A stretch of 11,312 nt of DNA, taken from contig NZ_QRVG01000036.1 in the NCBI RefSeq assembly GCF_003459245.1, positions 1-11,312 of the forward strand, written 5' to 3'. Below are positions 1-5,643 of the stretch, piece by piece (the stretch's first letter is position 1; every line of letters begins with the position of its first letter). The notes below the pieces were generated by a model that saw only the letters and a list, made by a program, of their open reading frames with translations, did not search any database and was not told the DNA's origin. The DNA comes from Collinsella sp. AF23-2. Its GTDB lineage: Bacteria > Actinomycetota > Coriobacteriia > Coriobacteriales > Coriobacteriaceae. The position numbers and the translations under genes are program-made.

Positions 1-41
1 TGGTCGAAGTGCATGATCTCGATCTTCTCGGTCTCCTTCAT
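1..41 (-). CDS. 5' end of an unidentified gene, cut by the window edge
   Basis: Only the first 13 codons are visible, reading MKETEKIEIMHFD. The start is supported by a strong AAAGGAG ribosome binding site about 5 bases upstream of the ATG at 39-41. It lies downstream of the two GntR regulators on the same strand, separated by a terminator and about 275 bases, so it probably has its own promoter. It could be a target of one of those regulators. Too little is present to name a product. Confidence 0.6.
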   Translation of the reverse strand, partial: MKETEKIEIMHFD

Positions 42-153
42 TCCCGCTCCTTTCACGAGCAGTTTGAATTGTCGCACGGAATGAACGGGCTTGCCGCCCC
101 GTCGCACCGCTTAACCTTGTGGACATCTTGGCCCCAAGCTCAACAATTCAAAG

Positions 154-199
154 GTTCTTAATACCAGTGAACGATTACAGGTTAGCCGTTTTTAATACC
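154..199. promoter_or_regulatory. Two direct repeats, possible operator pair
   Basis: GTTCTTAATACC at 154-165 and GTTTTTAATACC at 188-199 match at 11 of 12 positions, with 34 bases between repeat starts. They are the most AT-rich part of the 42-316 gap, about 110-160 bases upstream of the truncated gene at 1-41. The position suits regulator binding, possibly by a neighbouring GntR protein. That assignment is inference. I saw no convincing -35/-10 pair, and apart from the terminator at 276-310 nothing else in this gap stands out. Confidence 0.35.
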
Positions 200-275
200 G
201 ATTTTATGATTTCATCCTCCCCTCTCGGTAGACGGTCAGTTTTTGCCGCTCATCGGTCAAGCGACATATATCCGT

Positions 276-310
276 AAAAACGAGCGCCCCCGCCATGCGC
301 AGGGACGCTC
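276..310 (-). terminator. Intrinsic terminator after the GntR gene pair
   Basis: On the minus strand an imperfect GC-rich hairpin (GAGCG(T)CCC pairing with GGGGCGCTC, 282-310) is followed by GTTTTTAC. It begins 7 bases past the stop codon at 317-319, where an operon terminator is expected. Confidence 0.75.
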
Positions 311-316
311 TAGACG

Positions 317-1030
317 CTAATAGTTGTAGGTATATCCGCCGGCGTCGCCGCGGGTAAAAGACTTGGCATGCTCGATTGCCTGCCCACTCGAGTCATAGGT
401 CAGGCCTTCCAGCACGAGCGCCAGATCGCCCGGCTCAAGATTGAGCAAACTCGCATCGCGTGCGCCCAGCGCCTCGATATCGAGTTTCTCTACCGACTGA
501 TCTGGCTTGCGTCCCAACATATCGTAGGTCTCGAACAGGCTGAAGACCGAAATGTCCACGTCTTCGATGCCCGGAAACAGCAGGCACGGAATCAGTGTCA
601 TCTCGATCGATACGGGCTCACCATCGATGCAGTTGAGGCGGCGCACCGAGTAAAGCAGATCGTCCTCGGCGATGCCAAACAAGTCGGCATAATACGGGCC
701 GGCGTAGCGTTTGGAGCGCGCCAGGATGCGCACCGACGGCGTCGCGCCCGATGCCAGAACCGACTGGCGGAAGCCGCCCTTGCGTTCGTGCTCGTCAAAC
801 CACTTGTGTCCCACAAAGGCGCCTTTGCCCTGCACGCGACGAATCTGGCCACTTTTGACCAGCTCGTCCATGGCGCTTCGGATTGTCAGGCGTGTCGTGC
901 CAAACTCCTCGGCCAGCTCGTTTTCGGACGGAATCATCGAGCCCGTCGGGTAGTCGCCGCGCTCGATTCGCTCCGCAATGCAGCGGCGAATTTGTTTGTA
1001 AACCGGCAAGTCTTCTACTGCATCAGCCAT
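317..1030 (-). CDS. GntR-family transcriptional regulator, HutC/UTRA type (237 aa)
   Basis: Cytoplasmic DNA-binding regulator with an effector-binding domain, probably sensing a sugar or amino-acid metabolite. Residues about 10-73 form the GntR winged helix: YKQIRRCIAERIERGDY, then the diagnostic PSENELAEEFGTTRLTIRSA recognition helix and the wing GQIRRVQGKGAFV. Residues about 90-232 fit a UTRA ligand domain, with the typical LYSVRRLNCIDGEPVSIE strand pattern. The length is normal for the family. The ATG at 1028-1030 has an AAGGTGG ribosome binding site. The gene overlaps the end of the upstream GntR gene by 16 bases, so the two are very likely co-transcribed and translationally coupled. A terminator follows at once. 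The effector and target are unknown; the truncated gene at 1-41 is a candidate target. Confidence 0.9.
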   Translation of the reverse strand: MADAVEDLPVYKQIRRCIAERIERGDYPTGSMIPSENELAEEFGTTRLTIRSAMDELVKSGQIRRVQGKGAFVGHKWFDEHERKGGFRQSVLASGATPSVRILARSKRYAGPYYADLFGIAEDDLLYSVRRLNCIDGEPVSIEMTLIPCLLFPGIEDVDISVFSLFETYDMLGRKPDQSVEKLDIEALGARDASLLNLEPGDLALVLEGLTYDSSGQAIEHAKSFTRGDAGGYTYNY

Positions 1031-1782
1031 TCGACACCCACCTTCGTCGCAACGCCGTCTGCCTCGCCGTTATCGGCAAAACGATACTTGGTCGGCAGAA
1101 TCACGGACTTGCAATACTCGACAAAGCCATCGGTCTCGTCGCGCTCGTGCGAAGCCTTGTAAAACACCGGCGTGCCCTCCTGAGCATTCAGCAACTTGGC
1201 CTCGTCGGCGTTCAGACGGCTGATGGAAATATGCTCCTTGCCGTGCGTCACATGGACATTCCCCTCCTTGAGCAAAACGTCGTAGAGGCTTTCCTGCTCA
1301 AAATCGTGATCGGGAAGCGAGGGGCACAAAGACAGATTGACGTAAGCCGTCTCGATCGATGCCGGGGAACCGTTGACCACACGCACGCGCCGAATGCAGA
1401 AGAGCGGCATGCCCAGGTCGATCTGGGCTTTTTGGGCAAGATCGATATCGGCATACACGACCTTGGACCAAACCAGGCGCGCGGTCGACTTTGAGCCAAC
1501 CCTCTCCACCGCCTGCGTATAGTTCCATGTTTCCTGAAAGATGTTCAGCGGTTTGGGAGGACACACATAGGTGCCCGAACCGCGGCGGCTTTCCAAAGTT
1601 CCGCACGAAATAAGGCGCGTGATCGCAGCACGCAACGCCGTGCGCGACACGCCCAGCTCTTCACAGAGCACACGCTCGGCGGGCAGCCGGTCGCCACTCT
1701 GCAGGTCATAATGTTTGATATACCAAAGAATGCCCTCAAAGGCGCGGTCTTTGGGCGGAATCGCATATGGTTCACTCGACAT
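1015..1782 (-). CDS. GntR-family transcriptional regulator, HutC/UTRA type (255 aa)
   Basis: Second GntR/UTRA regulator of the pair. The winged helix occupies about residues 12-72, with LPAERVLCEELGVSRTALRA as the recognition region and GTLESRRGSGTYV as the wing. The remaining part is a UTRA effector domain that includes LFCIRRVRVVNGSPASIET. I chose the ATG at 1780-1782 because GGAG lies 8 bases upstream; the in-frame TTG at 1788 would leave only 3 bases. The protein is clearly diverged from its partner at 317-1030, so this is not a recent tandem duplication. It starts 35 bases after the stop of the small gene at 1818-2309, which suggests one operon. It may bind a related ligand or act with its partner, which is inference. 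Confidence 0.88.
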   Translation of the reverse strand: MSSEPYAIPPKDRAFEGILWYIKHYDLQSGDRLPAERVLCEELGVSRTALRAAITRLISCGTLESRRGSGTYVCPPKPLNIFQETWNYTQAVERVGSKSTARLVWSKVVYADIDLAQKAQIDLGMPLFCIRRVRVVNGSPASIETAYVNLSLCPSLPDHDFEQESLYDVLLKEGNVHVTHGKEHISISRLNADEAKLLNAQEGTPVFYKASHERDETDGFVEYCKSVILPTKYRFADNGEADGVATKVGVEWLMQ

Positions 1783-1817
1783 GGGCAAGACTCCTCAACT
1801 GCTTGATGCTGCAGGAA

Positions 1818-2309
1818 TCATTGCTCCGGACGCCTCATGGCGTCGAAGGCTTCTTTGATCTGCTCCGCAACGTTCCGATACGACCGATATAGGCCGGAGT
1901 CTCGCTTGACTTCGCCCGCGGTCACCGGAATCTCAAGCTTCGAAATCTCATCCTTGCCGGTTTGCACGACAACGATGACACCCATACCAAGGCACATATT
2001 ACGCTTGGCAGCGTTGTTTTTGGTAGCCTGAGCTGGATTAATCAAAATCTGCTGAGCCAGTTCGCGTTTGCTGAGCTCCGGCACATCCTCGGGATTTCCG
2101 GTCTCGGCAATCTCGCACTGCAGCACATCCGCATAGTCAAAAATCTTCGGCTCGCCGCCGCGCTGATGCACGGCCCACTTGCGGCGCGTGGCATCCTGGT
2201 AGATAGCCGGCAAAAACGTAAACCGCGGTGGGTCCAAAATCGTATCCGTGATGGTAAACACATCGGGATCAAAGGCATCCTGCGGGTTTTTCTTCTTGAA
2301 CAGCCCCAT
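1818..2309 (-). CDS. Conserved-looking hypothetical protein, possibly PH-like fold (163 aa)
   Basis: Not recognised as a named family. There is no signal peptide or membrane segment, so it should be cytoplasmic. The N-terminus is lysine-rich (MGLFKKK). A central stretch (WAVHQRGGEPKIFDYADVLQ, then CEIAETG) resembles the small PH-like beta domains of bacterial DUF4428-type proteins, where a short strand precedes an acidic turn. The C-terminus is helical (YRNVAEQIKEAFDAMRR). The ATG at 2307-2309 is preferred because GGGAGG sits 5 bases upstream; in-frame TTG and ATG codons further upstream lack such a site. A candidate -10 TATATT lies on the minus strand at 2347-2352. It is probably first in an operon with the two GntR genes. 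The domain resemblance is weak. Confidence 0.7.
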   Translation of the reverse strand: MGLFKKKNPQDAFDPDVFTITDTILDPPRFTFLPAIYQDATRRKWAVHQRGGEPKIFDYADVLQCEIAETGNPEDVPELSKRELAQQILINPAQATKNNAAKRNMCLGMGVIVVVQTGKDEISKLEIPVTAGEVKRDSGLYRSYRNVAEQIKEAFDAMRRPEQ

Positions 2310-2346
2310 ATCACCCTCCCGTACTAGCATTAAACAACTCAAGCTG

Positions 2347-2352
2347 AATATA
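2347..2352 (-). promoter_or_regulatory. Candidate -10 element for the 163-aa gene and GntR operon
   Basis: TATATT on the minus strand, preceded by GGTGC and lying 38 bases before the start codon. No good -35 box is visible at 16-18 bases, so this is a one-box prediction. Confidence 0.35.
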
Positions 2353-2431
2353 GCACCAATTTCAAGCCGCCACTTTACCGTATCGGTACGCGGCGTCTAT
2401 GGCTCGCCCAGCGGAAGAGTTTACGGACGAG

Positions 2432-2502
2432 GGCCGGGGTGCCTGCCTTGTTTTGAGAAGTTCGCGAAGCCCACTTTTCAAAACAAGGCAGGCACCCCGG
2501 CC
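2432..2502. repeat. 25-bp perfect inverted repeat (foldback element)
   Basis: Arms at 2432-2456 and 2478-2502 are perfect reverse complements over 25 bases. The left arm starts GGCCGGGGTGCC and ends TTGTTTTGA. The stem can continue inward for four more pairs (GAAG with CTTT, one G-U), leaving a loop of about 13 bases that contains TTCGCGAA. It lies downstream of the LacI-family gene and upstream of the 163-aa gene. There is no T-tract on either side, so it does not look like a normal terminator. A small repetitive palindrome or MITE-like element is possible. Confidence 0.85.
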
Positions 2503-2510
2503 CCGCCGGC

Positions 2511-2528
2511 AAATAGCGGACACTCCGC
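2511..2528 (-). terminator. Weak possible terminator after the LacI-family gene
   Basis: On the minus strand GCGGA-GTG-TCCGC (2516-2528) is followed by TATTTG, about 30 bases past the stop codon at 2558-2560. The stem is only 5 bp and the T-tract is broken, so this is tentative. Confidence 0.25.
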
Positions 2529-2557
2529 ATGCAATCTATGCAAACAAACAAGTACGC

Positions 2558-3586
2558 TTAGCTACATTCGGTAAGCTCGAGCACGCTGCCCTTAACGATA
2601 AGCGCCGGCTCCAGGACGACCTCTTCGGCACGCCTGCCGCCCCTACCGGCAAGACGCTTGGACATGCAGCCAAAAGCATGCTCCGCAAGGACACCAGGAT
2701 CCTGCTCAATCGCGGTCAGCGCCGGCTCAAAGAGAACGTCGGCCGCCGAGTTGTCATAGCTCACCACCGAGATATCGCCCGGGATGCTCTTCCCCATCTC
2801 GTGCAAGCGCTTGAGCAGACCGAGGGCGATGTTATCCGAACTTGCGAACACAGCGGTGGCATCAGTTGCGAGCACCGCCTCCGAGGCCTCATAGGCACTC
2901 GGAATGTAGTACTCGCTCTCAAACTCCAAACGTGCGTCGATAGGCAGGCCAACCTCGCGCAGCGCGCGCTCATAGCCGGCAAGTCGCTTACGCCCCGTAT
3001 TGGAACGGCGCGCGTTAACCAAGCAGGCAATGCGACGGTGGCCCTGCTCGATCAGATAGCGAGTGGCCATGTAGCCACCCATCTCGTGGTCGAACATCAC
3101 CTTGTCGCACTCGAGCCCCTCAATGGCACGGTCGACCATCACGGCAGGGATAGGCAGATGGCTGACTTCTTCGCGCAGGGCGCGGTCGTCGGAGAACTCG
3201 TCGCCTACGACCAGGAAGACGCCATCAACGCCGCGCGTCACCAGCTGGCGCAGCAGCTCCAGATCGTCATCGGCGCTTCCGCCCGAGCTGGTAATGAAGA
3301 GCGCATAGCCGTCCTCGCGGCAGCGCTTTTCCAGGCTACCGGCGAGCGAGGCAAAAAAGCGGCTCTCGATGTTAGGGACGATAAGGCCCAGGGTGCGCGA
3401 CTCGCGCATGACCAGGCTGCGCGCGATCTGGTTGGGAACATAGTGGTTGCGCGCCGCGACCTCTTTGATGAGCTTGCGGTTTTCTTCCGAGATGCGACAG
3501 GGCCGATTATTGAGCACAAGCGAGACCGACGAGGGGGAAAGCCCCACCTCCTGGGCGATCTGCTTGAGGGTGACTTTGTTGGCCAT
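2558..3586 (-). CDS. LacI-family transcriptional regulator (342 aa)
   Basis: Cytoplasmic repressor or activator that binds a palindromic operator and responds to a sugar-type ligand. Residues 5-60 are the LacI helix-turn-helix and hinge: VTLKQIAQEVGLSPSSVSLVL, then ISEENRKLI and HYVPNQIARSL. From about residue 65 comes a periplasmic-binding-protein-like domain (LGLIVPNIESRFFASLAGS, later VDGVFLVVGDE, AVMVDRAIE, FASSDNIALGLLKRL and ISVVSYDN). The length is typical. The ATG at 3584-3586 has GGAAGGAG 4 bases upstream. A candidate -10 TATACT lies at 3622-3627. The gene diverges from murB, and no sugar-transport or catabolic gene is adjacent, so the regulon cannot be named. It may act in trans. 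Confidence 0.93.
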   Translation of the reverse strand: MANKVTLKQIAQEVGLSPSSVSLVLNNRPCRISEENRKLIKEVAARNHYVPNQIARSLVMRESRTLGLIVPNIESRFFASLAGSLEKRCREDGYALFITSSGGSADDDLELLRQLVTRGVDGVFLVVGDEFSDDRALREEVSHLPIPAVMVDRAIEGLECDKVMFDHEMGGYMATRYLIEQGHRRIACLVNARRSNTGRKRLAGYERALREVGLPIDARLEFESEYYIPSAYEASEAVLATDATAVFASSDNIALGLLKRLHEMGKSIPGDISVVSYDNSAADVLFEPALTAIEQDPGVLAEHAFGCMSKRLAGRGGRRAEEVVLEPALIVKGSVLELTECS

Positions 3587-3621
3587 CTCGCTCCTTCCGG
3601 GTTTACGCGCAATCTCTTGAA

Positions 3622-3627
3622 AGTATA
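3622..3627 (-). promoter_or_regulatory. Candidate -10 element of the LacI-family gene
   Basis: TATACT on the minus strand, preceded by TCGC and lying 35 bases before the start codon. The -35 region is weak. Nearby, TACC-AATCC-GGTA at 3661-3673 is a small palindrome in the shared LacI/murB intergenic region that could be an operator. Confidence 0.35.
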
Positions 3628-3720
3628 GCGACTACCCCTCTACCTCGGTGATAAACACTTTACCAATCCGGTAGACGGCTGTTTTATCGCCGCCAGCGCA
3701 CCAAATCCGTCCGGGTGGGG

Positions 3721-3726
3721 TATATT
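3721..3726 (+). promoter_or_regulatory. Candidate -10 element of murB
   Basis: TATATT, 43 bases before the chosen murB start. No close match to a -35 box is seen. It overlaps an in-frame TTG at 3725, which argues against that TTG being the start of translation. Confidence 0.35.
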
Positions 3727-3769
3727 GCAATCGATTGATGACAACGACCACCAAAAGGCGGATATTCGT

Positions 3770-4732
3770 ATGCACGAGAACGACTTTTTTAACGAGGACC
3801 TGCTGTGCGCGCTTGCTGGCGTTGCCGGCGAGGACAACGTACTGATGAGCGAGCCCATGCGCGAGCACACCACGTTTAAGATCGGCGGCCCGGCCGACGT
3901 CTTTGTCACGCCCGATACCGAGCAGGGCCTCGTCGCCACGCTCGATACCTGCTACCGCTGCGATCTGCCGCTCACCATCGTGGGCAACGGCTCCGACCTG
4001 CTCGTCGGTGACAAGGGCATCCGCGGTGTCGTCGTGGCACTGGGCGAAGGCCTCTCTAACATCACCATCGACGGCACGCATGTTACGGCAGCAGCCGGCG
4101 CCCTGCTTTCCGATGTCGCCGCGGCTGCCGCCGAGGCCGGTCTCACCGGCATGGAGCCCATCTCGGGCATCCCCGGCTCGGTCGGCGGTGCCTGCTATAT
4201 GAACGCCGGTGCCTACGGCGCCTGTATGGCCGATGTTTTGGAGTCCGTGCGCGTCTATAAGCCCGCCCGCGTGCTCGACGACGGCACCCGCGGCAGCGGT
4301 AATATCATTGAGTTCGATGTCGACGAGCTTAACCTGGGCTATCGCAAGAGCCGCATCGCCGACGACGGCTTTATCGTGCTCTCTGCCACCTTTAACCTCG
4401 CCCCGGGCAACGCCGCGATGATCAAGGCCGACATGGACGACTACCGCCAACGCCGCGAGGACAAGCAACCACTCGACATGCCGAGCGCCGGCTCCACCTT
4501 CAAGCGCCCCGAGGGCTACTTTGCCGGTAAGCTCATCATGGACGCCGGCCTGCGCGGTCACGCTGTCGGCGGCGCCCAGGTAAGCGAGAAACACTGCGGC
4601 TTCATCGTCAACGCCGACCACGCCACCGCCGCCGACGTCGACGAACTCATCCGCCACATCCAAACAACCGTCAAAGACCAATTCAACGTAGACCTAGAAC
4701 CCGAAGTCCACCGAGTCGGCGAATTTTTATAG
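3770..4732 (+). CDS. murB: UDP-N-acetylmuramate dehydrogenase MurB (320 aa)
   Basis: Cytoplasmic FAD enzyme of peptidoglycan precursor synthesis. It reduces UDP-GlcNAc-enolpyruvate to UDP-MurNAc with NADPH. FAD-domain motifs include HTTFKIGGPAD (33-43), IVGNGSDLLV (70-79) and GMEPISGIPGSVGG with MNAGAYG. The YRKSR segment carries the conserved active-site Arg. AGSTFKRP contains Ser242, the proton donor to the intermediate in this family, and LEPEVHRVG near the C-terminus has the conserved Glu. The GSTFK form and the length fit a type II MurB. The ATG at 3770 has AGGCGG 8 bases upstream; a TTG at 3725 lies in the -10 box. It is transcribed alone, divergent from the LacI-family gene. Its last 32 bases recur, diverged, at 5388-5419. 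Confidence 0.96.
   Translation: MHENDFFNEDLLCALAGVAGEDNVLMSEPMREHTTFKIGGPADVFVTPDTEQGLVATLDTCYRCDLPLTIVGNGSDLLVGDKGIRGVVVALGEGLSNITIDGTHVTAAAGALLSDVAAAAAEAGLTGMEPISGIPGSVGGACYMNAGAYGACMADVLESVRVYKPARVLDDGTRGSGNIIEFDVDELNLGYRKSRIADDGFIVLSATFNLAPGNAAMIKADMDDYRQRREDKQPLDMPSAGSTFKRPEGYFAGKLIMDAGLRGHAVGGAQVSEKHCGFIVNADHATAADVDELIRHIQTTVKDQFNVDLEPEVHRVGEFL
4701..4732 (+). repeat. murB 3' end, first copy of a 32-base imperfect direct repeat
   Basis: Pairs with 5388-5419 at an offset of 687 bases. By my count 24 of 32 positions match, including an uninterrupted CCGAAGTCCAC and then GAGTCG. The stop codons also align: TAG at 4730-4732 and TAA at 5417-5419. Confidence 0.7.
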
Positions 4733-4759
4733 CCTGCCCACCGCGATCCACTTTAATTA

Positions 4760-4797
4760 ATAACGGGACAAGTGATCTAGCTCACTTGTCCCGTTAT
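4760..4797. terminator. 16-bp perfect hairpin between murB and the 121-aa gene
   Basis: ATAACGGGACAAGTGA at 4760-4775 pairs perfectly with 4782-4797 around the loop TCTAGC. It lies 27 bases past the murB stop and 3 bases past the stop of the convergent 121-aa gene, so it is placed to end transcription both ways. The flanks are AT-rich (CATTTATTT on the plus side, TAATTAAAG on the minus side), but neither is a clean T-tract. Confidence 0.65.
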
Positions 4798-4800
4798 CAT

Positions 4801-5166
4801 TTATTTGCGAAGAACATCGGCTAGCCGCAGGATTGAAATCATCGACCGATAAGTGAGTTCCACTTTTTCGCCCGCAAGCAGTCGTTTCGAGCCAATCTCA
4901 TCTAGCCCCACAAGCTGAGAAAACAGCGGGCTGCTCATCGTGCCCTCGTCAATTGATTCCCTTATGGTCTTCAAAACGTCCGTATCATGAAGCGACGCCG
5001 AGCTATAGGGGGCAACACGAGCGGAACTCTCAATTAACGACGAAACAAAAGGATGGAGATGCTTTGGACATAGTCCATCAAACACCACATCCCCATTGTC
5101 ATCCGAGCCGACTAGTCGCCAACTATAATGATCGACCCAGTCGTCTCCGTCATATATGGTGTCCAT
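4801..5166 (-). CDS. Hypothetical protein, small orphan gene in an AT-richer insert (121 aa)
   Basis: I do not recognise this protein. The N-terminal half is acidic with aromatic residues (MDTIYDGDDWVDHYSWRLVG, then DDNGDVVFDGLCPKHLHPF). The C-terminal half is helical and could hold a small HTH-like bundle (FSQLVGLDEIGSKRLLAGEK, then SMISILRLADVLRK). There is no signal peptide or membrane segment. The ATG at 5164-5166 is chosen, with GGGAAG about 6 bases upstream; a TTG two codons earlier is possible. The coding sequence is visibly poorer in G and C than murB and galE, which suggests acquisition. It is bounded by the murB 3' end and its diverged repeat copy, as expected for inserted DNA. A weak promoter is possible upstream (TTGGGT-N18-TATATG on the minus strand). 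Confidence 0.6.
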   Translation of the reverse strand: MDTIYDGDDWVDHYSWRLVGSDDNGDVVFDGLCPKHLHPFVSSLIESSARVAPYSSASLHDTDVLKTIRESIDEGTMSSPLFSQLVGLDEIGSKRLLAGEKVELTYRSMISILRLADVLRK

Positions 5167-5387
5167 GAGCAACTTCCCGTCTAGAGAGACCTATTTGGAC
5201 ATCGGGGCGCAAGACCGCAATCCATATAGGACCCGCAGCAGCTCCAACCCAACGCACCGCTCGACAATTGTAAATTGCGGCTATTTTAAATCTACATGAT
5301 CAGTTCGAGTTCGCAACAAGGCGATTATTGCAGCTAGGTTATATTTCATTTTTCTTTTTGGTGAACCATCGGTTCCAAATACCAAAA
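5167..5387. other. AT-rich non-coding stretch of the insert
   Basis: No convincing gene on either strand. It holds a small palindrome, CAATT-GTA-AATTG near 5266-5276, and a T-rich run at 5340-5360. It probably carries the promoter of the 121-aa gene and the outer part of the insert. Confidence 0.4.
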
Positions 5388-5419
5388 CCGAAGTCCACGG
5401 AGTCGATAAATTCATTTAA
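5388..5419 (+). repeat. Diverged second copy of the murB 3' end
   Basis: Matches 4701-4732 at about 24 of 32 positions. Read in the aligned frame it gives TEVHGVDKFI then TAA, against PEVHRVGEFL then TAG in murB. A matching frame and stop codon make chance similarity unlikely. It may be the original murB terminus displaced by an insertion, an attachment-site-like duplication, or the remnant of a duplicated murB. Confidence 0.65.
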
Positions 5420-5441
5420 AAAAGGCCCCGAAAGGGGCCTT
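5414..5441 (-). terminator. Intrinsic terminator of the cell-wall hydrolase transcript
   Basis: On the minus strand AAGGCCCC-TTTC-GGGGCCTT (5422-5441) is followed directly by TTTTAAAT. The 8-bp GC-rich stem, tetraloop and T-tract make a standard intrinsic terminator. It ends the transcript of the hydrolase gene at 5644-6849 after a long 3' untranslated region that contains the foldback at 5494-5624. From the plus strand it is a hairpin with an upstream A-tract. Confidence 0.8.
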
Positions 5442-5493
5442 CGCCATATTTATTCAGACAACCAGTCCGGTGTGTGACGCATTGGATCCGAGA

Positions 5494-5624
5494 GGTCCGT
5501 GGCTGCCCGGAAGGCATTAGGTTGATCGCGAGTTCCGCACGAGCCGGAGAGCGCTTAATGTGCTCTCCGTGCGAGCAGGACTGTCCGAGCAGGCAACCTA
5601 ATGCCTTCCGGGCAGCCACGGACC
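5494..5624. repeat. 131-bp foldback element with 31-bp perfect inverted repeats
   Basis: Arms at 5494-5524 and 5594-5624 are perfect reverse complements over 31 bases (left arm GGTCCGTGGCTGCCC through CATTAGGTTG). The 69-base centre contains its own hairpin, CGGAGAGCGC pairing with GTGCTCTCCG at 5545-5569 with one G-U pair and the loop TTAAT. It starts 19 bases past the stop codon of the wall hydrolase and precedes that gene's terminator, so it would be transcribed in the 3' untranslated region. It has no coding capacity. It is most like a non-autonomous palindromic element (MITE or REP-like) or a strongly structured RNA element. Confidence 0.9.
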
Positions 5625-5643
5625 AACTTACTTCAAACCGCCG

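Noticed and set aside
368..1162. Long plus-strand open frame opposite the two GntR genes
   Set aside because: It is antisense to two genes with clear HTH and UTRA motifs, has no recognisable domain, and is a by-product of GC-rich codon use.
2399..3628. 409-codon plus-strand open frame opposite the LacI-family gene
   Set aside because: The minus strand encodes a full LacI-type protein with a good ribosome binding site. The antisense frame looks like low-complexity shadow and runs through the 25-bp foldback.
3632..4681. 349-codon minus-strand open frame opposite murB
   Set aside because: Rich in Val, Gly, Ala and Asp without motifs, typical of a GC-rich antisense shadow. MurB is unambiguous.
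5416..5619. 67-codon minus-strand and 75-codon plus-strand open frames over the foldback
   Set aside because: They are created by the mirror symmetry of the inverted repeat and lack ribosome binding sites.
5494..5624. CRISPR array or tRNA/other structured RNA gene
   Set aside because: The repeats are a single inverted pair, not regularly spaced direct repeats, and there is no cloverleaf or CCA-type end.
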